From Torulaspora globosa (lineage: Eukaryota; Ascomycota; Saccharomycetes; Saccharomycetales; Saccharomycetaceae): a stretch of 64,000 nt of DNA. Below, in pieces: positions 9,577 to 19,693 of this stretch. The translations under genes and the position numbers were made by a program. The notes under the pieces are model-generated. The model ran no database searches. It was not told where the DNA came from and worked only from the letters and a program-made list of their open reading frames with translations. Where the stretch lies: contig NC_050732.1 of the NCBI RefSeq assembly GCF_014133895.1, positions 620,001 to 684,000 on the forward strand, in the 5' to 3' direction. Positions within the stretch are counted from its first letter, which is position 1. Each line of letters begins with the position of its first letter.

Positions 9577-12500
9577 TCAAAAGTCCGAGTCTGAACTCAA
9601 TAAAGAATCCAAATCATCTGCTCCCTTCGCTGGGACATCAGTCATCGTACTATGCCGCGGTTCTGTCGTTTGATAGCAGTCACATTTTACCATTACGGAA
9701 GGTTGTACGTGACTTTGGTTGACAATGCCACTTTGAATGCCTCTTGCAATGCATTTGGTGCGATTCATCTCAATGGTCCTATGTGTTCTATTTTGCCGCA
9801 GTTCTTCAAATAGCTGCAGAATTTTCTGGTTGAGGATACTGTGATCAACTTCTGCGCACTTCGTACTTCGCACGAAATTAGGTATGGTCGCTATAGACAC
9901 AGCGTCATCAGGTGAATAATGTTGCAAAAAGTATTCGCGCTCGGAACTGGTCAACAAACCTCCATGATTGCGTTCATCGGCGTCTTCTAAGGTGTTTCTT
10001 TCAGGTAGCTTGCGATTTGAAAAAGCGGATTTTGTTTCAATAGAGATAGATTTCTGCCTCTTCGATGCCGGCGTACTGAGCCCATCGTCATCTATTTTGC
10101 GACTCAGATTTATGCCATCCGATGCATCACTAGTTACCTTTCCAGTAGGGATTTCGTCATCCTGTTCATCTTTAATCTTGTCGCTTGTTCTTCCGATGAG
10201 TGACGGCAGCTTCATCCTTGTAGCGGGACGGGCGAGCTCGGTAAAGCTAAAATCCTTGGGTTTATCCTTTGCGCTGGATGGTGTTTCGACAGAGGTGCTC
10301 TCATTACGGTCGATACTCTCTTTGCATCTGATATCATCATCTAAGCGATTTTCAGGTAATTTGGTCTTCGTCACTAAATCCATGGCTGTGACAATACCAC
10401 CATCGACGTTATCCGGCATAAAAAACCGCTTTTCTCTTTTAGGTTCCTTCCCCTTAGCCCTTTTCTTTGCTTTCGGTTTCTTACCCAACATGCACTGTGT
10501 GGCGTAACGAATCACCTCTTCAGTGTCCTCCATTTTATTAACCTCCAGAGCTTCCTCATCAAGGTTAATATGCTCTTTGCGACACACTGGCTTAATATTG
10601 GGCGGTATAATTCTATCTGACTTCGTATAAGTTAAGTGATTTTGACAAAGAAGTCTTTGTAGACCATAGTAGTCTTTCAAAGCTTGCTCAAACTTAAGGG
10701 ATTCATTACTGCTGAAAAGCAGAACTATTTTCCCGTCTCTCTTTCTACCAGTTCTCCCCATCCGCTGTATATTCTTTATCGGACTACTGGTTGTGTCGTA
10801 GCAAATAATGAGATCAACCTCACCTATATCCAACCCCTCCTCACCAATCGAAGTGCACACCAGAACATTGTATTCACCAGTTTTGAACTTTTGGATGACC
10901 TCTTTCTGTTGTTTTTGAGTCATGCCTTTTATCTGAGCATCTTCAGAGCTGCCCGTCCGCCTAGCATCTCTTTCTAACTGCTCCTCCTTCTTTTTCTGCT
11001 TCTTTTGTTCTTCAAGTTGTTTATCTTCCTCTTGTCGCTTCATCCTATCTGCCTTTTTCCTTCCCTTGGGTTGATTTTTTCTTGTAAATGTCACCTCGTC
11101 GAAACCTTCTTTCCCTTTCGCTTGTCCAATAAATATATGAGGTCTTATTCTGTAATTGGACCCAGGTCCATTCATTAGATCGACGCATTTGACAATTTCT
11201 AAGGCACTCTCTCTCAGCTCCGTAAAGATAATCACTCTTGAATCTAAACTGTCCTCCGAAAAAAAGTCTGTGAGCTCTTCTCTGACATGACGCAGCTTGG
11301 GATGACTCAAAAATTGGGGGTTTGCCAGAAGAGCTTCACATCTTTTCATCATTGTTATCAAGATAGGATTGAAGTAAAACTCTGCTGCGATCTTGTTCGT
11401 CGATTTACCCAGGCTATACTTTGTGGTAAACTCTCTATACTTATCCATGAAGTAGTTGTAGAAGGTGCTTACTCCGTAAATCTTGATTCGTTTCAACATT
11501 TGCCCCACATGATTCAATAGCTGCAAAATGAAGAAATTCCTCCACTTAACGCCCTCCGGTATGCTGGGATTAGCAATGATCTTTTGACTTTGCTGCATTG
11601 CTTTGAAAGCATTGATCTGGGATGGGTCGCAATCTTCGTAAATATCCAATTCGACGGCTTGCCTGAGAACAGGGAGAACTGCTGCGCCAACTTGCTCTAT
11701 TAAGTCTTCGATTTCCGAGCTGACAGCGACCTCTATCTTTAACCTCTCCTTCTTTCTCATGTACCGCACGATGTCGATGCTCTCTTCTGTTCGTGCCTCG
11801 ACCTTCGATATTTCTAGATTCTTTATAACCTCCTGCACACCTTCCAGGTCTGAACCTGGAGTTGCGGTTAATGCAAGCACTCGATATGAAGTGTTAAACC
11901 TGCTGATGAATTTTATAATGTTGGTGTATGCGTATGAACCGGTGGCCCGGTGTGCTTCATCAAGTACAATACATATAATTTCTTTGGGATGCAAAATGCC
12001 TCTCTTAAGATCATTCTCAACCACTTGTGGTGTTGTAAAAAACACTCTTTTTTCGTTCCAGATTTGCTCTCTGTTCTTCCTTGACTTATCTAACAAGATC
12101 GCAGTTTTATCTTGAGGAATGCCAGTGATGCCCAGGCAAGCTTTAATTTGCTGTGCAACTAATGGCCTCGTAGGAGCCGTGAAAATGATCTTGCCCGATT
12201 GAGTCCACCTGAAAAAATTCAACATCACGGTACTAGCTATGAAAGTCTTCCCCATACCTGTCGGAATAGCACAAAGGACATTTTGAAATAGAGCCTTCCG
12301 GACGATATCAAACTGATATTCTCGTACCTCGAAATTTGTTGGATAAATGAATTGCTGAAGATTCTCATGGCATAACTTGTGATGAGTTGGTCCAAACGTG
12401 ACATCGTTTCGGATCTCTTCGTAAAATGCTTGCTGTCCTTCTATCACTTTGCCATTTAAGTCGGTTTGCAAAGCCTTCGGTTTTCGTATTACTGCTTTTC

Positions 12501-12585
12501 GCACAACTTTATTAACACCTCCAGCGTGTAAACACTCTAACTCCTCATCGTCCAGATCATCGTAATTCTCATCAACTTTTGCCAT
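9577..12585 (-). CDS. MPH1: 3'-5' DNA helicase of the FANCM family
   Basis: Mph1 unwinds D-loops and remodels stalled forks, limiting crossovers in recombinational repair. The 1002-aa product (S. cerevisiae about 993) has an SF2 core: Walker A PTGMGKT at about residues 108-114, DEAH at 209-212, and a C-terminal helicase domain with EEGLDIGEVD and the motif VI QRMGRTGRKR (about 580-620). A helical insert separates the two RecA lobes, as in FANCM/Hef. The C-terminal third is low in complexity and basic, with the Asp/Ser-rich ending LDSLLSSDSDF. The ATG at 12585 is preferred; the frame opens one codon earlier with a GTG. It lies next to SEC3, as expected for an order in which YIR002C and YER008C are interleaved. 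Confidence 0.96.
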   Translation of the reverse strand: MAKVDENYDDLDDEELECLHAGGVNKVVRKAVIRKPKALQTDLNGKVIEGQQAFYEEIRNDVTFGPTHHKLCHENLQQFIYPTNFEVREYQFDIVRKALFQNVLCAIPTGMGKTFIASTVMLNFFRWTQSGKIIFTAPTRPLVAQQIKACLGITGIPQDKTAILLDKSRKNREQIWNEKRVFFTTPQVVENDLKRGILHPKEIICIVLDEAHRATGSYAYTNIIKFISRFNTSYRVLALTATPGSDLEGVQEVIKNLEISKVEARTEESIDIVRYMRKKERLKIEVAVSSEIEDLIEQVGAAVLPVLRQAVELDIYEDCDPSQINAFKAMQQSQKIIANPSIPEGVKWRNFFILQLLNHVGQMLKRIKIYGVSTFYNYFMDKYREFTTKYSLGKSTNKIAAEFYFNPILITMMKRCEALLANPQFLSHPKLRHVREELTDFFSEDSLDSRVIIFTELRESALEIVKCVDLMNGPGSNYRIRPHIFIGQAKGKEGFDEVTFTRKNQPKGRKKADRMKRQEEDKQLEEQKKQKKKEEQLERDARRTGSSEDAQIKGMTQKQQKEVIQKFKTGEYNVLVCTSIGEEGLDIGEVDLIICYDTTSSPIKNIQRMGRTGRKRDGKIVLLFSSNESLKFEQALKDYYGLQRLLCQNHLTYTKSDRIIPPNIKPVCRKEHINLDEEALEVNKMEDTEEVIRYATQCMLGKKPKAKKRAKGKEPKREKRFFMPDNVDGGIVTAMDLVTKTKLPENRLDDDIRCKESIDRNESTSVETPSSAKDKPKDFSFTELARPATRMKLPSLIGRTSDKIKDEQDDEIPTGKVTSDASDGINLSRKIDDDGLSTPASKRQKSISIETKSAFSNRKLPERNTLEDADERNHGGLLTSSEREYFLQHYSPDDAVSIATIPNFVRSTKCAEVDHSILNQKILQLFEELRQNRTHRTIEMNRTKCIARGIQSGIVNQSHVQPSVMVKCDCYQTTEPRHSTMTDVPAKGADDLDSLLSSDSDF

Positions 12586-12779
12586 CACTGTGACCTTCTA
12601 CACCTGACATTGCGTACTTCGAAGAAACAGTGATGTTAGCTGAAACTTGTAGTTCATTTGCAGGTATCAATGTTTTCGATGACCAATAGTTCACGCCTTC
12701 ATCCCGCAACGCGTTAAAAGCAAGCGACGCGTCTATCGTCTCCAATGACCAGACACAAGATTTAAGCGTGAATGAACTA

Positions 12780-15700
12780 TTAGACGTGTTGCTTCTTATA
12801 GCTCTCGAATGCTGTTATGATGTCGTTCTTCGTGAATTTCACGTACGTTCCCTTGTAATGCTTCTCGATCAATGTGTAGAGCCTCAGGTAAAGAGACACA
12901 GTCTGCCCTTGGATGCAGGACCAAATCTTGTCAAACAGAGCTTTTTTGATGGACTCATCAGGCTCATTGGCAAAATGTGCTAGCATATATCCATGCAAAC
13001 GTTTGACCAGAGTGTCAATCTCGTGAGACGTGTAACTTGAGAGAATAATTTCTAGGTTATGCTTGCTATAGGCTGCCCATTTGGAAGGATCAACCATCCT
13101 ATCAGTTGGGGTGCTTGCGATCAGGTTACTAGCGCCATGGATGAAAGAGGTCAGTTTTGGCATCGAATCTCGCAAAAGATAAGATGCGTAATTATCTTTC
13201 TCAACGTCAAAGACACTTTTGGCCTCTCGCAAGGAGTTGTCAAAAATGCCTCTGCTGTTCAACAGAGCCAGTATCTCGAGCAACCAGTGACAATTCATCA
13301 GTAATGTGATTGTCCTGTCAATGTTCCCCGATTCAGAGGGAACGGTTTCTGCGGCCTCAGCAGCATCTAACAAATCCTTCGTGTCATTATTCTTTGTCGT
13401 AAATAGGTCTGCCAAGCAGTTGCTCATTTTAGAACAAGCTGCTTCGAAAATTTTGCGTGTCTCGAAGGCGTCCTCATCGTCCATTTGAAGCTCTAGTTCT
13501 GTTTCCCTGATAAAGTCCTGCGAGTTTTTTATAAATAATGGCAATTCAATCACCGAAGGTAACAAGCTTCTTGAGGAGACATTTATCCTGATTCTTTGCA
13601 TATACATCACTTGGTCGTCAACGTAGTCACTCCATACTTGGATAACTTGAGATAGCAGTCTAGAGAGGGCGCTAACCAAAAATTCAGCATTTGACGACTC
13701 CAGGGATTTTATCTCACGCTCTAACGAAATCATCAGAGCGGGAGCAATTGACCTATCACATTTAAGAACTTCAATAAGCCCTGATGATATGCGCGCGGTA
13801 ATCGGCTGAAATATCTTGGAGACGAGCTGTGTCTCAACCGCCGCTGAGGTTCTGTCCGGTTGCATACCTCTTATTTCAAGCAATTGGGCCGTCCTACTTT
13901 CTGCTGCGGCAAAGCGCGTTAGGAATTCCTCAAAATCGAGTTTTGAACAGATGTGAAAGAAGTTGTCGATGAAATTCTGGTAAACTATGACCCATCTTTC
14001 AAAAGTTTCCATAGCCTTTCTTAAACTTCCAACTAGCTCGCTAGAGGTGGAGACTTTCGTCCTTGGAATTTCCTTGCTCTTGATATGTTTCCATTCTGAC
14101 AGTAGATCCGCTAGGCCAGGTTCTTCATTGATGGTTCTTTTTTCCCTCGAAGGTAAGGTAGCCTTCAAAAGCTCTAGTTCCCTCAACACAGACTGGCACA
14201 TCTTATTATATACCTCGCAAATAGTACCGTTCCACTTCTCGATAAGATACTTGTACGAGTCAGGGGATACATCTTTGCAAAATAGGATGAGAGAGGAAAA
14301 CCTTAATAGACGACTCAAGAAACTAGTCAGATGATCTTCTGAGAGTTCATCTATTGAGATGTTGACGAATTTCCCGACCATTTCATTTACCAATCTTTCA
14401 AGGAAAACCTTGGTGACTTTTTCGTATGTTTCCCTTCTATGCTTCAAAGCCCTCATTTGTCCCAAATTATAATGTTCTTCATCTTCCTCACCATTTATTG
14501 CTTTGAGGGCCTTGAACAAGGCTCTGAGCTGGCCCTCCATTTTGGCGAGATATCTTTCAGCTATGGGGCAGTTCAGAAGCTCCCCGAGACTGTCTTCATC
14601 CAAAGACACCGTGTTAAGCAGTTCGCTTAAGGTATTCCACAGCTGTTTTTTATTCGCACTTTCTACCTGCAGTCCATTGTGCTGACTTTCCACATACTCT
14701 ATATCTCCAGAAACATTACTCATTTCCATGAGGAAAAGAGAGAGTATTGGATTAAGTTTATCACACTCTCGCGCAACATTTTGCTCATATGGCCGTAAGT
14801 CCAAGGCTAGCTTTTCCAAAGATAGCAGAGAATTGTTAAAGTTGTACTCCGCTTCTGCAATTTTTGAGTTCAATCTTTCGATTAAATTATCGGCATCATC
14901 TTCGGCTCCCCAATTGACGTCTGTCAAAATCTCAAGAATCTCTTCATCCTCAATGTCCCAAGCTTTCTTTTTCATTTGCGGACCTTTGCTGTCGGAGGCG
15001 CGGTCAGCTTCAAGAGCTGGGAACATTTTATCTTTGGCGATCCTATCTGTACCGAACTGTACCTCTTCCTGAATAGTTGATACCTCATGGTATGTATGGG
15101 AAGAGCCTGGCTCAAGAACCTGGCTATGACGGACCTCATCCCCTCGTTCAAAAGATAGATCGTTAGTTGTATCGCCTTCGTTGGAAATCGTTTCATTTAA
15201 ATCGAGGTCTTGATCTCCAAAAGCCATCGGCTCATAACGAATATCTTCGACAATAGACTCCACTTTGGCCACAAGGGGTGGGGATTCCTTTGAGAAATCC
15301 TCATGAACAAAAGACTCCTCCTTAGGTCTCAGTGGCCCTGGTTCTAGATTGGAAGCGGCTTCAGAAACATATTGTATTTCTGACGCAAGAACATTATTCA
15401 GGTCCTCCAACAGATGGTCACGTCTGTTACCTGATGCTCCTCCCTGGGATTGGGAGCTGTAGCCATCCTTACTGGGACTGCTACGAGCGGAAGATAAGGC
15501 TTGGCGTTCAACACTAGCTTTTGACATAGCATCCAAATTCTTGTCGATAAACGAAGGTTCATCGGTGGTCACCATATGATTTAAACCATCGCCTTCAGCG
15601 ACTGGCTTCCCCTCGTTTTCATGCTGCGAAGAAGAATATCGCTTACTTGCCTCAGCTATTGTCGGGCTATTGGAGTACGGTGCTCTGTGTAGAAGATTTG

Positions 15701-16574
15701 CTGTTGGTTGTTGGCTTGCATCTGCGTCTCGCATCGAATTAATATTACCGAGTGGAGAGGCAGGTCCTGCTTGGGGCATGGAATGGCCACTAGTTTTGTT
15801 GACGGACGCCGCATCGGTGCCTGATACCCTAGTGATAACGGCTCTCTGGTAACTCCTCTCATCCAAATAGAAAATGGATAAATCCCAATTGATCAATTGT
15901 GGTACATGACCGTCAAAGGCCTGCATGTACGTATTTATTAATGACTTGATAAAGACAGTTCTTTCCTTTGCAGAGTTTGTCTCCCAGTAGTACTTTTTCC
16001 CCATAGTCAAAGCGAAGCCTTCATCGACCTCAGTATCTCGCTCAACTCTTTTAAGTTCCTTTAAATCCCAGGTTCTACCAATCTGAAATGAGCCATCCGT
16101 ATTTTCACGTCCTTTGTGCAGCTGGATAGCGTTAGGACTGTCGGGCTTAGAACTCAAAATTAGAATTCTCTTTTTCTTGTTCTGCAGTTGGGCGTTTGGC
16201 GGTGGTCTCGAGCTTGGTGATTTTGCATCTTCAATAATCCTTACGTGTGTGATGTAGTTATTTGGTGCCCCAGAGTTTCTATCATACATTGTGAAGCAAC
16301 TGCTTATAATGGCCTTCCTATCCCGCTCGTACTGCTCTGCTAAAAAGTTTGAGCTTTGAGAGGACCTTGAAGAGTTTGACGTCGTTCTTCGATGAGAAAC
16401 ATGAATGCCAGACACCGGAGGCGCATTTCCCATACTGTTGCCGCTCACATTACGTGCATGCTTCGCCGAGCCGCTACCTGAGATTATCCTTTTATGGACC
16501 GATGAAGGTTTCTCATCAGTGGAACCTTCCCTGCTGTGTGAAAATTTCTTGAAAGGGGATCTGGAGCTCTTCAT
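12780..16574 (-). CDS. SEC3: Exocyst complex subunit Sec3
   Basis: Sec3 is a landmark subunit of the octameric exocyst that tethers secretory vesicles at the bud. The product is 1264 aa (S. cerevisiae about 1336). An N-terminal Ser-rich part is followed by a PH-like domain at roughly residues 75-235 (KKRILILSSKPDS; KKYYWETNS), known in the family to bind PI(4,5)P2 and Rho GTPases. A variable acidic linker (about 240-560) leads to the long helical exocyst rod to the C-terminus. The first ATG is at 16574; the open frame extends seven codons upstream only from GTG. Divergently placed from NTF2 across about 250 bp, as YER008C and YER009W are in S. cerevisiae. Confidence 0.95.
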   Translation of the reverse strand: MKSSRSPFKKFSHSREGSTDEKPSSVHKRIISGSGSAKHARNVSGNSMGNAPPVSGIHVSHRRTTSNSSRSSQSSNFLAEQYERDRKAIISSCFTMYDRNSGAPNNYITHVRIIEDAKSPSSRPPPNAQLQNKKKRILILSSKPDSPNAIQLHKGRENTDGSFQIGRTWDLKELKRVERDTEVDEGFALTMGKKYYWETNSAKERTVFIKSLINTYMQAFDGHVPQLINWDLSIFYLDERSYQRAVITRVSGTDAASVNKTSGHSMPQAGPASPLGNINSMRDADASQQPTANLLHRAPYSNSPTIAEASKRYSSSQHENEGKPVAEGDGLNHMVTTDEPSFIDKNLDAMSKASVERQALSSARSSPSKDGYSSQSQGGASGNRRDHLLEDLNNVLASEIQYVSEAASNLEPGPLRPKEESFVHEDFSKESPPLVAKVESIVEDIRYEPMAFGDQDLDLNETISNEGDTTNDLSFERGDEVRHSQVLEPGSSHTYHEVSTIQEEVQFGTDRIAKDKMFPALEADRASDSKGPQMKKKAWDIEDEEILEILTDVNWGAEDDADNLIERLNSKIAEAEYNFNNSLLSLEKLALDLRPYEQNVARECDKLNPILSLFLMEMSNVSGDIEYVESQHNGLQVESANKKQLWNTLSELLNTVSLDEDSLGELLNCPIAERYLAKMEGQLRALFKALKAINGEEDEEHYNLGQMRALKHRRETYEKVTKVFLERLVNEMVGKFVNISIDELSEDHLTSFLSRLLRFSSLILFCKDVSPDSYKYLIEKWNGTICEVYNKMCQSVLRELELLKATLPSREKRTINEEPGLADLLSEWKHIKSKEIPRTKVSTSSELVGSLRKAMETFERWVIVYQNFIDNFFHICSKLDFEEFLTRFAAAESRTAQLLEIRGMQPDRTSAAVETQLVSKIFQPITARISSGLIEVLKCDRSIAPALMISLEREIKSLESSNAEFLVSALSRLLSQVIQVWSDYVDDQVMYMQRIRINVSSRSLLPSVIELPLFIKNSQDFIRETELELQMDDEDAFETRKIFEAACSKMSNCLADLFTTKNNDTKDLLDAAEAAETVPSESGNIDRTITLLMNCHWLLEILALLNSRGIFDNSLREAKSVFDVEKDNYASYLLRDSMPKLTSFIHGASNLIASTPTDRMVDPSKWAAYSKHNLEIILSSYTSHEIDTLVKRLHGYMLAHFANEPDESIKKALFDKIWSCIQGQTVSLYLRLYTLIEKHYKGTYVKFTKNDIITAFESYKKQHV

Positions 16575-16821
16575 TTCTGCTGCCCAAGCTCGCACACCGT
16601 AGACCCAAAGCTTAATTCTTCGCAGCCATCAATTCATTGAGTTGCTTACTGTTTACTAGTCCCCTATGGCCGATTTTTCGATCTGAGCAGGGTAAGTTAC
16701 AACCTCGTTCATCAAATTTTCGAATATTATGAAGGTTACGCAAATCTTTCAATTAGATCGAGGCCCATTTACTGCAATTGGCTATCATTGTCTTTCAACT
16801 AGCAGCTCATATTATTTATCT

Positions 16822-17199
16822 ATGTCCCTTGATTTCAACGCTTTGGCTCAACAATTCACCGAGTTCTATTACAACCAATTTGACACCGATAGAAGCCAAT
16901 TGGGCAACCTTTACAGGAATGAGTCCATGTTGACCTTCGAAACTAGTCAATTACAAGGTGCTAAAGACATTGTAGAGAAGCTGGTCTCTTTACCTTTCCA
17001 AAGGGTTCAACACAGAATCACTACTTTGGACGCCCAACCTGCCTCTCCAAGCGGCGATGTTCTTGTGATGATTACTGGCGATCTGCTGATCGATGAGGAG
17101 CAGAACCCTCAACGTTTCTCACAGGTTTTTCATTTGATTCCAGATGGTAGCTCCTACTATGTGTTCAATGATATCTTTCGTTTGAACTACTCTGCTTAA
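16822..17199 (+). CDS. NTF2: Nuclear transport factor 2, RanGDP import carrier
   Basis: Ntf2 carries Ran-GDP from cytoplasm to nucleus through FG nucleoporins. Starting at the ATG at 16822 gives 125 aa, the same length as S. cerevisiae Ntf2 and beginning [17 protein letters not shown]. The frame is open farther upstream (ATG at 16729), but those residues have no counterpart. The whole protein is one NTF2 cone-shaped fold; [10 protein letters not shown], the QRVQHRI strand and the C-terminal [10 protein letters not shown] are hallmarks. No intron is seen. It sits between SEC3 and AIM21, forming the interleaved YER/YIR order. Confidence 0.97.
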   Translation: MSLDFNALAQQFTEFYYNQFDTDRSQLGNLYRNESMLTFETSQLQGAKDIVEKLVSLPFQRVQHRITTLDAQPASPSGDVLVMITGDLLIDEEQNPQRFSQVFHLIPDGSSYYVFNDIFRLNYSA

Positions 17200-17430
17200 G
17201 GGCGCAGGGAATGTTTAAAGTTCGAACAAGAGCATGGGAACTACTGCAGCGTTGCAGTTTTTTAATAGATATTTAGCTGTCTCAATGTATTGCTTGAATG
17301 GAGGCCCTTGTTGTTTTCCTTTCGGTTAGTCAATGTGAAGTGCACTGAATCAAACTTAACCAGCCCCTTTACAAAGAAGAACAGAACAAACCGTTACTGA
17401 AGATATATCGAAAGCTTGGCAGCGGTTACG

Positions 17431-19461
17431 ATGTCTTCCGATGACGTCCCAAGAATCCCTGAGAGGCCACAGAGGGTTAGAGGTCATCGTTTGACTGAGG
17501 AGATCAGCCAGGAGAAGTTTCCACTACCATCTTCTGCGGAAGCAGACTTAGCAAAGGCTGAAGGATCGGAATTGCCCAAGATTCCAGGCCACAGGCCCCA
17601 GCGGCTGAAGAACAGCTCATCATCTCCAGTACTTCCAGTCTCAAAACCTCATGAATCCTCTGATCTGAAACCATCAGTCCCAGGGACACGACCCAATCGA
17701 GAAAAGAAGGAGAACATGCGTGAAAATGGTGGCATCACTAAAGATGAGGGATCTCAGAGCCGTCAGGAGAGTTCAGATCATGAACCGACACCACAATTGC
17801 CTGCCGCCCGCCCGCAGCGACTGAAGAGCACACCCGCAACAACGGCGGTGCCCTCAACCGGACCATTAGCTACTCTTAAGACCGTGGCAAGTACTGATGA
17901 AGTGGAGAGGTCAGAAGAACCTCTAGATCAAAGTTTGAAACGAAGCACAACGGAAAATTTAGATATGCTTGTGCAGAATACCAGCGAGCAGTTGAAAGAA
18001 ATGGAAATGCTTTTATCGAAGCGTGAAATGGCTCCGGTGCGTGGAAATTCGCTAATCAAGCCTATAGAAGTTGCTGACGTAAGTTCGGATAGGAGACTGA
18101 TGCCCGAGAATCCGGAACAGAAAAGTACTGGCCCTAATGATGGTTCTAAGACCGAGACTCAAGCCGCTTCGAAATCAGAGTCCGACGAACCGCAGTCATC
18201 AGCGGCAGAGAACGATAGAGAGGAGGTCAACCGAGAACTACTCCGAGAAACGGAACAGAGCGAAAGTACCGCAGAAGAACATCCTGAAGAAGTGCATGTA
18301 ATGGAGGCTACAAATCAGGGCGAAATGAAGGGGACGCAGCCAGAAAGGGAAGTGAGTCCTGATGAGGAGCCGCCGACGACGTATTCAACCAAAGCTCAGG
18401 CAAACCTGAGTTCCCTTGACGAGCAGGAAGTCGCAGAATTCACTAAAGACTTTACGCCAGCTCCAGAGCTCGATCATCTTTCATCAGATAAGGTTGAAGA
18501 GACGAAAGGAGGAGATATTTCTTCGGAACTGGCGCCCTCAGTTTTCGAGGAGACAGAGGTGCTGTCACAAAAGTCAGACCACTCAAGTATACCATCTGCC
18601 AAACGGGCTGCACCGCCAGTCCCCAAAAAACCATCATCACGAATAGCCGCTTTTCAGCAGATGTTGCAGAATCAGCAGCTTGAGCAGCTGCAAGGCTCAA
18701 TTCCTTTCCGACCTCATGAGTCACCTCTATCTATGGAATCAGGCACAGGCGGAGCTCCAAACTACCACAGAAAGGCGTTGAATGATGAAAGAGCTCAGTT
18801 TGGCAAGAATCTGGGCACGTTGTTTGCAAATCCAGATATGGTGACTGGATCCTCGATCTCTACCGATAGAAGAACGGAAGGTAATAAATTGGAAGAACCT
18901 AATGAGAATAGTACAAGAACCCCCTCTGAAAGTCAGCAGCGGAGAGCTCGAGGTCCGCGTGGACGCAAGTTACCATCGCTGGTGGCAAATGTCGAGAAGG
19001 TCAAGACTGAAAATAGCAATGACATTGAGCTATTCCACATGTGGACAATAGTGAGTAATAACCGGGACGACAAAAATACGAAGGAAGTGCTTAAGGACGA
19101 TTCTGGACAGAAATCTGCTCAATTGTCAGAAGGAAGAGGTGCATTCGAGATTTTGAGCGATGGAACGCAGGAGAGGCGTCCGTCTGTACTTGAAGATCCA
19201 AGTCAGCCAATGGTCGGGTCCCAAGAGACTGTGAACGAAAGTGAAGACTTGGCATTCGATGAAACCCCACAAAAGCTCATGACACAAAGTGCTTTTAATT
19301 CGAAGGAGGTTCACCAAGTGAGGTCGAGCGCGAAACAAGAACTCGAAGAGAATCTTGAGGAAACAGCAAATATGAAGCCAGGGCACAAGGAAGCTCAAGA
19401 ACAAAGTATCGATGACAAGAATGGGGCAGACTACTCATTCGACCTGGAGCAGGAACTGTAG
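17431..19461 (+). CDS. AIM21: Cortical actin patch regulator Aim21
   Basis: Aim21 works with Tda2 at actin patches to restrain barbed-end assembly and binds SH3 domains of patch proteins. The product is 676 aa from the ATG at 17431 (S. cerevisiae 679). The N-terminus carries repeated proline motifs of the form IP/LPxxRPQR (RIPERPQR, KIPGHRPQR, VPGTRPNR, LPAARPQR) within the first 145 residues. The middle is acidic and disordered, with VPKKPSSRIAAFQQML near residue 395 and GRKLPSLVANVEKV near 515. Identity rests on the motif pattern, length and placement before DJP1, as in YIR003W-YIR004W. The open frame extends five codons upstream from a TTG. Confidence 0.88.
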   Translation: MSSDDVPRIPERPQRVRGHRLTEEISQEKFPLPSSAEADLAKAEGSELPKIPGHRPQRLKNSSSSPVLPVSKPHESSDLKPSVPGTRPNREKKENMRENGGITKDEGSQSRQESSDHEPTPQLPAARPQRLKSTPATTAVPSTGPLATLKTVASTDEVERSEEPLDQSLKRSTTENLDMLVQNTSEQLKEMEMLLSKREMAPVRGNSLIKPIEVADVSSDRRLMPENPEQKSTGPNDGSKTETQAASKSESDEPQSSAAENDREEVNRELLRETEQSESTAEEHPEEVHVMEATNQGEMKGTQPEREVSPDEEPPTTYSTKAQANLSSLDEQEVAEFTKDFTPAPELDHLSSDKVEETKGGDISSELAPSVFEETEVLSQKSDHSSIPSAKRAAPPVPKKPSSRIAAFQQMLQNQQLEQLQGSIPFRPHESPLSMESGTGGAPNYHRKALNDERAQFGKNLGTLFANPDMVTGSSISTDRRTEGNKLEEPNENSTRTPSESQQRRARGPRGRKLPSLVANVEKVKTENSNDIELFHMWTIVSNNRDDKNTKEVLKDDSGQKSAQLSEGRGAFEILSDGTQERRPSVLEDPSQPMVGSQETVNESEDLAFDETPQKLMTQSAFNSKEVHQVRSSAKQELEENLEETANMKPGHKEAQEQSIDDKNGADYSFDLEQEL

Positions 19462-19693
19462 AAGTGCTCTAGATCTGGTATAAGACCGAAAACTCCACGT
19501 CGTAGATAGTGCTATTCATGTTTATGTTACCCTGTTGATTTCTGTAATCAAAGTATTCCTCCTAGAGCTTCAGCGGAATACCGAAGCTTACGGGACGAAT
19601 GTTCGATCGATGAGTATAATGAGCTTTCTTTGATACAAGTAACTCCTTTCTGATAAATTTGGGAGGTTTACACGAGAGCTTTGTTCTGTTCCT

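Noticed and set aside
16729..16821. Longer NTF2 starting at the upstream ATG (16729)
   Set aside because: The extra 31 residues have no counterpart; the ATG at 16822 gives the standard 125-aa protein. No intron signals were found that would use the upstream part.
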